Positions 29,194 to 38,381 of a stretch of DNA of 64,000 nucleotides are shown one piece after another. The position numbers and the translations under genes are program-made. Position 1 is the first letter of the stretch, and each line of letters opens with the position of its first letter. Under the pieces are notes generated by a model. It was given only the letters and a program-made list of their open reading frames with translations. It had not been told where the DNA came from and searched no databases. The stretch is from NCBI GenBank assembly GCA_040954595.2, contig CM082582.2:4650001-4714000 (forward strand), given 5' to 3'. Source of the DNA: Balanoglossus misakiensis (taxonomy: Eukaryota; Hemichordata).

Positions 29194-31377
29194 ATGCACT
29201 CAATAGGATATCCCAAGGTCCTACACTACAAAGATCCCGTCCCAGCCAAGGTTAATAAAGAGTCGGTGATGGCAGCTTTGAATACTCCGGACAACTGGAG
29301 CGTTTTAATTGAATTTAACCCCGTATTGCGAGACGTACAAGCGTATAGTTTACAAGATCTAAACGTGTGTGCCGAGTGGGGTCACAGAGGTACTTCGAAC
29401 ATTCTGTTAATTTTTGCGATGGACAGAGATCGAGAAAATATGTTTGTGTTGTTATGGGCGTTACCGGCAAGTGCCATTCGCAAGATGTATATGCCAAATC
29501 CCGCCGACACAGAGGTTGTGATTTCTAATGATGTATTACAGAATGCCACGTTCGTATTTCACGTGTTGCATGCAGCGTCACCTTTACATAGACGCTGTTC
29601 ATACGCCAGTAAGTTTCGACTGAAGAGAGATGCTATAAGTTTCAAACGAGCTATTGCCATGTACCCAACTTGCAACGAAACACATGCCCACGTGTTGGTA
29701 GAGCGGAAACAAGATCGTTGTCAGTATATGCGAAATGGTGCACGTATTTTATTCACGTACAATATTAACAGTAATTCGAACGCCATCATTTATGTTAAAG
29801 CCCCGCCCAGTTTTTTACCGCGTAAAATAGCAACGTGTGAAATTCCCAATGATATATTACGCTCTGTATCAAATGAGACAATTATTCCGCCAGGAATCTT
29901 TGCGGAGGCGCATTTTTTAGAAAATGCGTGGGACTGGAACGACGAAATACCGACGGTCCAATTAAATCCATTTCAGATTATATACGCAGTGAAGGCTTTG
30001 TTTTCGGTGGGATTAGGTCAAGACAAGGATTGGAATCATCGTTTTACTGCAAGCAACGCGATTTGTTGGCCGTCTGATGACGTCATAACCACGACAGAAC
30101 AATCATTCCTAAATAGGTGCTTTAAATTGCCCACATTTTCAACATGGACAGACGTAGAAAACGACATATTGTGTCAGGGCGACCGATCATATTCAAACCT
30201 ATACTGTCACGCTGACAAATGCACATATTGGTTAGCTCATCAGAGAACTTTCGTGGTTGTCGAGTCCAAACCATCGATTGAGTCTTATTTGACAACCCCT
30301 ACTCGTGTTTTATACGTCGCAAACAAGTGGCATCCCGGAGCGGGGATAGCAGTATATTCGTGGAAAACTCGGGATATTCCGCGCCCACTTGCTATTATCG
30401 ATAGATCTTCAGAATCGTTTGACAATATTTGGTCAATTTTGGGTAATTTTTCACGCGAGTGTATTGCTTTGCGCAACATACCAATGAATGCCAACAGAAT
30501 TCAGACAGACTTACACTTTGAGGGTCTACACGCGCAATCTGTCAAGCATTTCGTGGAAAACCCCGATTCGAAAATTTTCTTTGACGCTGGCTTGTTGTCA
30601 TCGGATTCCAAGTGGTTCCCGGAAGCGTTCGCTATCTGGGAATATCCTCAGATCGAGGGACATGCGTGGGGGTTTGTCAACATGCTACAACGAGCCGTTT
30701 CTGTGTACGCCATGTATCAGAAGTATGCATGTGGTTTTACCATAGAACAACCGGTGGCAAAACTAATGCAAGAAAAGATAGAAATTGCATCATGTGATCC
30801 AAATGCGGCATGTCTACAAAAGATAAACACTATGGTCCGTAATGAATTCGAGAGAGCAGAATTGGTCTTCTGGTCGGCGTTGGTTGAGTTCAGACAAGAT
30901 GTTAAACATTACGTTACGGGATTACCGGTGGAAGTTAAATTCAGTTCAGGTGACATAGAAAAATCGAACAAACTATGTTGTTTCACTTTGGTTGGTACAC
31001 ACATACGACCCTTTTTGATTGCGCACCTGGACAAAGACGAAAGTTTGGTTGAAATGGTAGTTGATCTAAAGGTGATTAACTGTAATTATTTCAACCATGC
31101 AATGAGTTCTAACCAATTCTACATTAACTTCGCGTACGGTATAGACAATTTCTCGTCCAGATGCCAACAAATGAACCAGTTTGAAATACTGGCTTGTTTA
31201 TGGGCGATGGTAGAACAACGGGGTCACACCATGAACGAAACATTGGTTAATCTGTTGAAGCGTCACATGGTAAAATACTTTGAACAAGACCTGACGTGCC
31301 CTGCCACTACACTTTCAGGCTTGCAGGTATGGGCGAAAGAGTGGCTGGATTCTCTCATAATTGACACATCCCTGTAA
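29194..31377 (+). CDS. Large unknown protein (727 residues)
   Basis: An intact gene from ATG 29194. Soluble-looking, mixed alpha/beta, with several Cys/His but no motif I can assign. The last 14 codons and the stop lie in the first copy of a 221-bp repeat. It converges with the terminase gene; AATAAA signals for both directions are present near 31955-31985. Tegument or packaging functions are possible by position only. Confidence 0.83.
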   Translation: MHSIGYPKVLHYKDPVPAKVNKESVMAALNTPDNWSVLIEFNPVLRDVQAYSLQDLNVCAEWGHRGTSNILLIFAMDRDRENMFVLLWALPASAIRKMYMPNPADTEVVISNDVLQNATFVFHVLHAASPLHRRCSYASKFRLKRDAISFKRAIAMYPTCNETHAHVLVERKQDRCQYMRNGARILFTYNINSNSNAIIYVKAPPSFLPRKIATCEIPNDILRSVSNETIIPPGIFAEAHFLENAWDWNDEIPTVQLNPFQIIYAVKALFSVGLGQDKDWNHRFTASNAICWPSDDVITTTEQSFLNRCFKLPTFSTWTDVENDILCQGDRSYSNLYCHADKCTYWLAHQRTFVVVESKPSIESYLTTPTRVLYVANKWHPGAGIAVYSWKTRDIPRPLAIIDRSSESFDNIWSILGNFSRECIALRNIPMNANRIQTDLHFEGLHAQSVKHFVENPDSKIFFDAGLLSSDSKWFPEAFAIWEYPQIEGHAWGFVNMLQRAVSVYAMYQKYACGFTIEQPVAKLMQEKIEIASCDPNAACLQKINTMVRNEFERAELVFWSALVEFRQDVKHYVTGLPVEVKFSSGDIEKSNKLCCFTLVGTHIRPFLIAHLDKDESLVEMVVDLKVINCNYFNHAMSSNQFYINFAYGIDNFSSRCQQMNQFEILACLWAMVEQRGHTMNETLVNLLKRHMVKYFEQDLTCPATTLSGLQVWAKEWLDSLIIDTSL

Positions 31378-31932
31378 TTGGCTACTGCCGCCAAACAAGA
31401 CCACCGTCCGAGGAGATATACGTTGGGGATTCACTCTGCGGCCGCTGAGGGCGTATGTATTCATGTCTGACAAAATTCCAATGGACTAACATAGTTATAT
31501 GTCTGTTAGTACACGTCAGCTGGCATAGCCGGAAAACACGACAAGGCTAACCGCAGAAAGAGTGGCTGGATTCTCTCATAATTGACACATCCCTGTAATT
31601 GGCTACTGCCGCCAAACAAGACCACCGTCCGAGGAGATATACGTTGGGGATTCAATCTGCGGCCGCTGAGGGCGTATGTATTCATGTCTGACAAAATTCC
31701 AATGGACTAACATAGTTATATGTCTGTTAGTACACGCCAGCTGGCATAGCCGGAAAACACGACAAGGCTAACCGCAGAAAGAGTGGCTGGATTCTCGCAT
31801 AATTGACACATCCCTGTAATTGGCTACTGCCGCCAAACAAGACCACCGTCCGAGGAGATATACGTTGGGGATTCACTCTGCGGCCGCTGAGGGCGTATGT
31901 ATTCATGTCTGACAAAATTCCAATGGACTAAA
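31335..31932. repeat. 221-bp tandem repeat made of two gene ends, 2.7 copies
   Basis: Copies start at 31335, 31556 and 31777 (the last is truncated). Each contains the 3' end of the 727-residue gene, then intergenic DNA, then a copy of the terminase 3' end (about 55 bases, matching 32161-32220 on the opposite strand). The minus-strand frames of 62 codons at 31506-31694 and 31727-31915 therefore end in a terminase-like LALSCFP-x-x-PA tail and are duplication products, not genes. Confidence 0.93.
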
Positions 31933-32171
31933 CATAGACAGTTACTAAACTTTTATTAATAAATGTGTGCTTACCGAATAAAATACCTCATAACATTCAA
32001 AATGTGTGTATGGTTATTTCGATCGAAGCAATTACAATTGATAAAAAAACAAACCACTGTGTCCTGATTAGCGCACTTTCACCTTGGGATGGTCAATGCA
32101 AGGTTTAAAAAGTCACAGCCAAATGGCGTTACAACTTGATATGTCCTTGAGCTCCTTTCGTTATATGTCTG

Positions 32172-32771
32172 TTAGTATACGTCAGCTGGTATATCCGGAA
32201 AACACGACCAGGCTAACCACAAAATGAATGCCATGGCCAAATCATCCCGTTTATTTAAAGCCTTTCCATTAAAGGACATTTTCCCGTCCACTTTAATACT
32301 CCGTTTAAAATCGCGCAACTGCGACAGAAGAATTTCCATCATCGCATTTTGATCGTCTTGTGTCGGGGGCCTTGACATGCCTGAGGAATTCGTGAGACAC
32401 TTGCCCACACTAATTAAATCATTTGCGAATGATACTAACCCGTTTGTTACAATTAACTGAGCTAGGTGAACTAGATTTGCTTTATTGCGCGTCCAAATGC
32501 CAGTTTTCATCTTTCCGTCTCTTCCGGTTTCTGTTTCGAAGTGTGTCAATATACCTCGTTGGTCGAAGTAATCCCCTACCTCCCGAGACATTGCAGCAGA
32601 ATGGGCGTGTGACGTGTTTCGTTCTATATAGATTCGAACAGGATACTCCGATAACTTTGGGTATTGCTTGAATGCATATTCCACGGACTGGATGCACAAA
32701 ATGGTATGCTTGTGTAATAGATTTTCAATGTCACGCTGCGATTCAGCTACCACGTGATCTAGAGCAACGAT
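32172..32771 (-). CDS. Terminase large subunit, C-terminal exon (nuclease)
   Basis: Last exon of the DNA-packaging terminase (UL15/UL89 family), 199 codons plus stop. It begins IVALDHVVAES after a clear acceptor (ctgttccgctcgtag) and holds two acidic elements of the RNase H-like nuclease: Glu in IYIERN and the Asp pair in NKRDDLAMAF. The terminase motor pumps DNA into capsids, and this domain cuts concatemers. It joins in phase 0 to the exon at 33580-34137. The ORF is also open for a few codons upstream of the acceptor only because of a GTG; no independent start is needed. Confidence 0.82.
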   Translation of the reverse strand: MVALDHVVAESQRDIENLLHKHTILCIQSVEYAFKQYPKLSEYPVRIYIERNTSHAHSAAMSREVGDYFDQRGILTHFETETGRDGKMKTGIWTRNKANLVHLAQLIVTNGLVSFANDLISVGKCLTNSSGMSRPPTQDDQNAMMEILLSQLRDFKRSIKVDGKMSFNGKALNKRDDLAMAFILWLAWSCFPDIPADVY

Positions 32772-32825
32772 CTACGAGCGGAACAGACAAGGAGAAGTGG
32801 TTACGAAACAATTAAGTTATTTTTG

Positions 32826-32833
32826 TATAAGAG
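32826..32833 (+). promoter_or_regulatory. TATA box of the intron-nested gene
   Basis: TATAAGAG, 44 bases before the ATG at 32870, inside the terminase intron on the opposite strand. Confidence 0.5.
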
Positions 32834-32869
32834 TGAGCCTCATATGTCAAACAAAACATTTAGTGTAGG

Positions 32870-33532
32870 ATGTTATTACTCAAAACGTTCCATCTCCAAC
32901 AGCACGATGTGGACCATTTAAAAAGCAGGCGAAACGCCTTCTTCGATTGGAAATACAGTATGGATAGACAGTTTTTCTCAGAATTTATTAATGGGATCAT
33001 TAAAAGAGAAGGTCATCTGTCCAGCAGTTTACTTATACAGTTTCTTGGTCGAGAGCATGGATGTCTCTACAAGGGCGTTCACGTCCACACGATAGTTGAC
33101 TTCAAGATGGAAAAAACCATCGCCTGTGAGACGTGGCGTATTTTGTCGTGTCTGGAAGATTCTGTGTCTGCCGAACAAGATGGGTGTTTGTGCGCGTTCG
33201 AAGCAGTTTTACACATGGCAATTGAAATGTTTTCTATAACGGTCAATGACCAGACAAACGCGTTATACAGGCGTGAAACCCCCAGGGAACTTCAGTGGAT
33301 AATTGATCACATTGAAAAGACGATCATACATTTGCTTTCTCTGCATCAATTGTCAACGGACGAATCACCGCTATTAACAGCGGCATTACACATAGCTGTT
33401 ATTGTAACATGTGCAATCAGACCTCCTACCGCCATTCAATTAGAGATCCCACGTGACCGCCTCGTGATACCCAAAGTAGTGTGTAATTTGTTCAACTTAA
33501 GATCAACTGAGACACAGATTCCTTTACTCTGA
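32870..33532 (+). CDS. Unknown protein nested antisense in terminase intron
   Basis: A 220-residue protein lying wholly inside the 808-base intron (32772-33579) of the terminase gene, on the opposite strand. It has its own TATA box. Mostly helical with several Cys and no recognised motif. In herpes simplex the terminase intron also carries antisense genes (UL16, UL17), so the arrangement is an ancient-looking parallel, but I see no sequence feature that proves homology. Confidence 0.78.
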   Translation: MLLLKTFHLQQHDVDHLKSRRNAFFDWKYSMDRQFFSEFINGIIKREGHLSSSLLIQFLGREHGCLYKGVHVHTIVDFKMEKTIACETWRILSCLEDSVSAEQDGCLCAFEAVLHMAIEMFSITVNDQTNALYRRETPRELQWIIDHIEKTIIHLLSLHQLSTDESPLLTAALHIAVIVTCAIRPPTAIQLEIPRDRLVIPKVVCNLFNLRSTETQIPLL

Positions 33533-33579
33533 GAAACAAGCATGGTATATATTGGAACAAATTGACGCAATCTACTTAC

Positions 33580-34137
33580 AATCCGTTCATTACCACATTT
33601 AATTCCGGCAACTAGTCCTATGCCTGACACATTTGATGGTGTGGGATCGATTACTAGTCTGAGTCCAGATGTTAAGAGGTGCTCGCTGACGTCAACTCGT
33701 TTTTCGACCAATTTATCTAGCGTTATGTCGGCAAACAGTCTCTCGCTAGATGTATCAATAAAATCTGCCACACCGAGGCACTCGCGTTCATAGGTTCCTT
33801 TTGCCAAGATGTCCATTAATATTCTGACTGGATTTCCTTCGCTAGAATCAATGTGCCTTGGAACCAGGTGGAGTTTATGGATACATACACCATGTACACC
33901 TTTCGATACACATTCTGAACACATGTACGTTTGAACGATCGACTTGACAAGGGGTTTCCCCCCCCATGACATGTCCAACAATTTATAGGACCAGTGTTCT
34001 CTGTTTGCCATAGATGAAGTAAATAAAACCGACACTGTTTTAGGCTGAAAAATGGGCGCAGAAGTGATCAATGAATTATGTTTTACCCACGGAAACTCGT
34101 CCACCCAACCAAAACTACAACCGGCTCCTCTGGCAGC
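33580..34137 (-). CDS. Terminase large subunit, middle exon (Walker B and nuclease)
   Basis: A 186-codon exon from an acceptor at 34138-34143 (tatatatttcag, with a ttaactaat branch-like site upstream) to a strong donor GTAAGT at 33579. It starts AARGAGCSFGWVDEFPW: the VDE is the Walker B acid pair of the packaging ATPase, followed by a Ser-Ser coupling motif (LFTSS). Near its end LRLVIDPTPSN carries the first acidic residue of the nuclease. A Cys/His cluster (CSECVSKGVHGVCIH) lies between. The frame appears to run on past the donor to 33436, but that is intron. The upstream exon with the Walker A loop is not securely found; a weak candidate is at 37920-38189. Confidence 0.82.
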
Positions 34138-34291
34138 CTGAAATATATAATGATGAATATATATAAATATTAGTTAACAACGTTCACTTTTATGACGCTT
34201 AAGTGGGGTTGCTATACGTTTTAAACCCAGTGTAACAATGCATCCATCACATTAATACCACGTCGCATTGACCTGTGCACAACGGTTTGAT

Positions 34292-35200
34292 ATGGAATTG
34301 GCTACGCGAACTGCTTTCCTGAGACAACACAACATAGGTGTATTTCACGTGGATATACAGCACAAGTGCACGGGCCAGTGTACAATGTTGAATCCATACG
34401 GCGTGGGGATGCATTACATATGTACGACTTCATTGAAATATCACAACTGTGACGCAGACAGCGATCGGGACTGCCTGTTGGTTTGCACCGACGAAGGTCA
34501 AATTTGTAAACTGACCGGCCATGTCATACAAGGTAGCCAGGCGGCAAATGTTTATGTTGGCCTTGATAAACCAATGTATCCACACCCTTCCACCAGTTAC
34601 GATCACAGTCGAATATCTGTGATACACAAAGACCAGAAAATGGAACTTTTATGTCACACGCTCGCTAGCACTATCTCAAAGTTGTTTCATGCAGACAATC
34701 GACGAAAATACAACCAGCTCACGAGGGTTCATTCTCGCTGCATCAACACAGCGTGCGCAAGGATAAAATGCGATCTATTAGAAGGACGTATGTCTTTTCC
34801 ACAAGCATTACATCACCATATAAACAGTGCCGTGTACATTTTACATCAATTATTTTTCCCATACTCGCTGTTATCTACACTGGAAGCTTACGAGAGAAAA
34901 GTTATTTCAATTGTGTTGTCACACGTGCAAGGGAATCATGGTCGTGGCGGGGACATTTCCATCCTTCTGGGAAATCCAGAAGCGACAGTATTGTACATTA
35001 CGAAATGCGTGCTCGAAGGTTTTGGATGCGCAGGCTCCAATATATTTGACCCGATTTTCCGGTACATGGGACCGATGCCTTTGGATCGTCATTTGAAAGA
35101 AGTGTTTGATATAAATCCGCATAAGTTAACAAAGTGTTCCAAAATACTACAGGTAGTAATGACAAAATCATCGTGCATCCGAGCATTAAACAACATGTAG
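34292..35200 (+). CDS. Cys-rich protein, possibly UL92-like late-gene factor
   Basis: A 302-residue protein from the first ATG at 34292 (the frame is open eight codons further to a TTG). The N-terminal third carries a Cys/His series (HKCTGQC, MHYICTTSLKYHNC, CLLVCTDEGQICKLTG) that looks like paired zinc sites ending in a C-x-x-TG motif. In beta- and gammaherpesviruses a zinc-bearing late-transcription factor (UL92 family) lies between the terminase exons. Both the Cys pattern and the position antisense upstream of a terminase exon fit that family, but this is a resemblance, not proof. Its stop codon is formed at the border of a 124-bp repeat. Confidence 0.6.
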   Translation: MELATRTAFLRQHNIGVFHVDIQHKCTGQCTMLNPYGVGMHYICTTSLKYHNCDADSDRDCLLVCTDEGQICKLTGHVIQGSQAANVYVGLDKPMYPHPSTSYDHSRISVIHKDQKMELLCHTLASTISKLFHADNRRKYNQLTRVHSRCINTACARIKCDLLEGRMSFPQALHHHINSAVYILHQLFFPYSLLSTLEAYERKVISIVLSHVQGNHGRGGDISILLGNPEATVLYITKCVLEGFGCAGSNIFDPIFRYMGPMPLDRHLKEVFDINPHKLTKCSKILQVVMTKSSCIRALNNM

Positions 35201-35699
35201 TCAATGCCATACCCTCATATAGTCGCACTGAATTTCAAGGTTGTATTTCAGAAGACGCGCTTTACTAGCAACTACGCATGCGCAACTATTATTGTCATTG
35301 TGATTTTGCTGATCCTAGAAGTAGTCAATGCCATACCCTCATATAGTCGCACTGAATGTCAAGGTTGTATTTCAGAAGACGCGCTTTACTAGCAACTACG
35401 CATGCGCAACTATTATTGTCATTGTGATTTTGCTGATCCTAGAAGTAGTCAATGCCATACCCTCATATAGTCGCACTGAATGTCAAGGTTGTATTTCAGA
35501 AGACGCGCTTTACTAGCAACTACGCATGCGCAACTATTATTGAAACTGACGCCGTGATTTCGCTGAGCCTAGAATTAGTCAATGCCATACCCTCATATAG
35601 TCGCACTGAATGTCAAGGTTGTATTTCAGAAGACGCGCTTTACTATCAACTACGCATGCGCAACTATTATTGACGATGACGCCGTGATTTTGCTGAGCC
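35198..35699 (+). repeat. 124-130-bp tandem repeat, four copies
   Basis: tagtcaatgcc begins copies at 35198, 35322, 35446 and 35576. Each holds a pseudo-frame MPYPHIVALN... of about 60 codons. Partial, diverged copies recur after each of the two IAP-like genes (about 36675-36815 and 37785-37885), so gene and repeat were duplicated together. Confidence 0.92.
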
Positions 35700-35704
35700 T
35701 ACCC

Positions 35705-35712
35705 TTATATAG
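35705..35712 (+). promoter_or_regulatory. TATA box of IAP-like gene 1
   Basis: TTATATAG, 40 bases before the ATG. The same box with the same spacing precedes gene 2 at 36816-36823. Confidence 0.6.
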
Positions 35713-35751
35713 CGATGTTACCAACTCGCAGCCCGTCATATTGCTATCGCC

Positions 35752-36648
35752 ATGGCATCGTCGGGTGGTTCTCCATACCCTAGTGAAGTTTATAAATCAA
35801 CGAGTTCCCGAGAGTTAAGTATCAGAGAAAGTTTATTGTTCACTGACAGCAGCTGTGTGGCCCTGGCTGAATCAAATCTGTACGTGAACACTGCTCGGCG
35901 TGTCCGATGTATTTGCTGCAAATTCAAACCTCGATACTGTTTTTCACAAGCGCAAATAGGAGACTTGGTCTTCGAGCATTATGTGTTTAACCAATCCTGC
36001 TACAGCCATAATGAACACCGATATCCGAGAAGTGTACATGACAAAATGGACGGGTTGGGTCGCCTGTTGGCATTGCGTGAACTAAGGTTTACATTCGTTG
36101 AACTGATACGCCATTTGCGACAACGCAGGCCAGACGATAGGTTCGAGGACCTTGTGTTCATGGCTATATACTGCATATCAGTAAACATTGTCGGTCCTGA
36201 CGTTCATGTAAAAAGCATTTCTCTTTCTGCTATGAAGAACTATGCACGTCGCCATAACTATTATGAGCCAATGCGCAGATCCTTGTCTAACTACTTACAC
36301 AAGGCCTTCGTGCAAGTCGTTGGTGATTTTCCTTGGGCAAACGTCCACCAACTATGTAGGGAAGCCTTTTCAAATCAAACGTTTATATTAGAATATTCCA
36401 GAACACGGGTTTCGTGCGACTTATGCCGTTTCAGCTTAGAACAGGTCCCATTACCACCGGATATCAAGGCCAAGTACATTTGTTGTAAAATATGTCTCGA
36501 CAACCCCATAACGTTAATTGGTCAGTGCGGTCACCCAATGTGTGAGTCGTGTTATAATAAAATGGCGTCAGTAAGTCCTGGTGGACAGTGTCCGTTTATT
36601 TTCTGTCAACAATCATTAGATTCCTTTATTGCTATAAGATTCCCGTAA
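35752..36648 (+). CDS. IAP-like BIR/RING protein 1, altered RING
   Basis: A 298-residue protein. Residues about 40-85 form a BIR-like zinc fold (C-x2-C, then after 19 residues His, then six residues and Cys), and the C-terminal 50 residues form a RING (CKIC, CGHPMC, C-x2-C). The last RING pair reads CPFIFC, that is C-x4-C instead of C-x2-C, which may weaken E2 binding. IAP proteins block caspases and ubiquitinate partners; malacoherpesviruses are known to carry several. It is about 70-75% identical to the neighbouring gene at 36863, with an N-terminal 100 residues nearly unchanged and a faster-evolving middle. Confidence 0.78.
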   Translation: MASSGGSPYPSEVYKSTSSRELSIRESLLFTDSSCVALAESNLYVNTARRVRCICCKFKPRYCFSQAQIGDLVFEHYVFNQSCYSHNEHRYPRSVHDKMDGLGRLLALRELRFTFVELIRHLRQRRPDDRFEDLVFMAIYCISVNIVGPDVHVKSISLSAMKNYARRHNYYEPMRRSLSNYLHKAFVQVVGDFPWANVHQLCREAFSNQTFILEYSRTRVSCDLCRFSLEQVPLPPDIKAKYICCKICLDNPITLIGQCGHPMCESCYNKMASVSPGGQCPFIFCQQSLDSFIAIRFP

Positions 36649-36815
36649 AGTGTTATGGGTGTTGGCGGGACCTGAGCGAGTCGCACTGAATTTCAAGGTT
36701 GTAATTCAGAAGACGCGCTTTACTAGCAAACACGCATGCGCAACCATTATTGACAATGACGCCGTGATTTTGCTGAGCCTATAAACAATCGTAGCTGATC
36801 GTCAATGCCATACCC

Positions 36816-36823
36816 TTATATAG
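36816..36823 (+). promoter_or_regulatory. TATA box of IAP-like gene 2
   Basis: TTATATAG, 40 bases before the ATG at 36863; duplicated with the gene. Confidence 0.6.
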
Positions 36824-36862
36824 CGATGTTACCAACTCGCAGCCCGTCATATTGCTATCGCC

Positions 36863-37780
36863 ATGGCATCGTCGGGTGGTTCTCCATACCCTAGTGAAGT
36901 TTATAAATCAACGAGTTCCCGAGAGTTAAGTCTCAGAGAAAGTTTATTGTTCACTGACAGCAGCTGTGTGGCCCTGGCTGAATCAAATCTGTACGTGGAC
37001 ACTGCTGGGCGTGTCCGATGTATTTGCTGCAAATTCAAACCTCGAGACTGTTTTTCACAAGCGCGAATAGGAGCCTTGGTCTTCGAGCATTATGTGTTTA
37101 ACCAATCCTGCTACAGCCATAATGAACACCGATATCCGAGAAGTGTACATGACAAAATGGAACATATTGGTTACATGTTGAAATTAGGGCGAGAGCGTGG
37201 ACTAAGGTTTAAATTCATTAAACTGTTACGCCACTGCAGACAACTCAGGCCATCCTGTCCATTCCAGGAAATTGTGATTATGGCTATATACTGCATCTCA
37301 GTGCACATTGTCGGGCCTGCCGTTCGTGTAAATCACATTTCTCTTCCTGCTATGAAGAACTATGCACGTCGCCATATAGATGTTGGCAAAATGCACGGAC
37401 CCTTGGTTGACTACTTACACAAGGCCTTCGTGCAAGTCGCTGGTTATGATCCTTGGACAAACCCCCACGAACTATGTAGGGAAGCATTTAAAAATCAAAG
37501 GTTTTACTTTTGTGACGGAGGCTGTGCTCGGTGCGATGTATGCAATTTCATGTTAGAACATGTCGTACCACCAGCTGATATAGATGACAATTACATTTGT
37601 AAAATATGTTACCACAAACCCGTCACATTAGTTTCTAATTGCGGTCACCCTATTTGTGATGGTTGTTATACTAGGGTGAGGTTTTCAGACATTCCAAATC
37701 TGTGTCCGTTCTGTCGACAACCATTGCACTCCTTTATAACTATAAAATTTATGTGTTGTGTCGGTGTTTGCGGGACCTGA
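36863..37780 (+). CDS. IAP-like BIR/RING protein 2
   Basis: A 305-residue tandem duplicate of the gene at 35752. The BIR-like motif (CICC...H-x6-C) and an orthodox C3HC4 RING (CKIC, CGHPIC, C-x2-C, CPFC) are both complete. The middle helical region has diverged strongly, with a short insertion after residue 100. The tail after the RING (MCCVGVCGT) extends past the point where copy 1 stops, reading into the repeat-derived 3' flank. It is the better candidate for an active E3 ligase of the pair. Confidence 0.8.
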   Translation: MASSGGSPYPSEVYKSTSSRELSLRESLLFTDSSCVALAESNLYVDTAGRVRCICCKFKPRDCFSQARIGALVFEHYVFNQSCYSHNEHRYPRSVHDKMEHIGYMLKLGRERGLRFKFIKLLRHCRQLRPSCPFQEIVIMAIYCISVHIVGPAVRVNHISLPAMKNYARRHIDVGKMHGPLVDYLHKAFVQVAGYDPWTNPHELCREAFKNQRFYFCDGGCARCDVCNFMLEHVVPPADIDDNYICKICYHKPVTLVSNCGHPICDGCYTRVRFSDIPNLCPFCRQPLHSFITIKFMCCVGVCGT

Positions 37781-38381
37781 GCGAGTCGCACTGAATTTCA
37801 AGGTTGTATTCCATAATACACGATTTACTAGCAATTAAGCCTACGCAACTATTCTTTATTATGACGCTGTGATTTTGCTGAGTCTAGAAAGAACTGATGT
37901 TGACTTTTGAGTAACTCATTTAGAACAGACCGAGTAGGGCGCATTCGAAACTCGTCTTGAAAATACAATGTGAATTCATGCAGTGCTTATGTCGGTGAAT
38001 AAAATAATCGTTGGTTGTATTCACAAAGTGTGTTCGGCTGTCTTTCTTCCCTTTACCCCGATGAGTGACCACTTGAATAAATGACTGTACGAAAAAATGT
38101 ATTGAGTACGAATAGTCGTCGAATCCAGAGTTTTTCGGTACCAGTTCGTGTATATAATTTCCTGTCAAACGAAGGTATTCGAGACCCATGCAACTGGGGG
38201 CGCTACATAATCGGGGTTTTGCCTACGGTGGTCGGGCTCCGGCCAGCGCCATCACCCTGTAATGGTCATTCCGCTCGCTTGCGTTCTGACTGTAAAGTAA
38301 TGACCAGCTTTCAACTCCTACAGTTAGTCTGAATTCATTTACTGTATACATTGCTCTTATTTATGTGTGTGGCAATAAATT
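37781..38381. other. Intergenic, with decayed repeat copy
   Basis: A decayed copy of the 124-bp repeat occupies about 37785-37885. The rest includes the weak minus-strand terminase candidate (37920-38189) and upstream DNA of BTB gene 2, with a short inverted repeat ggtcatt...aatgacc at about 38263-38306. Confidence 0.5.
37920..38189 (-). other. Weak candidate for the terminase P-loop exon
   Basis: An 89-codon minus-strand frame with a THRGKGKK segment preceded by a hydrophobic strand (FIQVV), reminiscent of a Walker A loop, and a following HRHKH-type segment. It lacks the expected Lys-Thr/Ser end and I find no convincing splice pair joining it to the exon at 34137. A GTAAAG donor-like site lies inside the loop. 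It could be the real N-terminal exon, a decayed one, or chance. Confidence 0.3.

Noticed and set aside
31506-31915. Two 62-codon minus-strand frames with terminase-like tails
   Set aside because: They are duplicated 3' terminase pieces inside the 221-bp repeat.
33436-33579. Apparent continuation of the terminase frame past the donor
   Set aside because: A strong GTAAGT donor at 33579 and a phase-matched acceptor at 32772 show this is intron, overlapping the nested gene.
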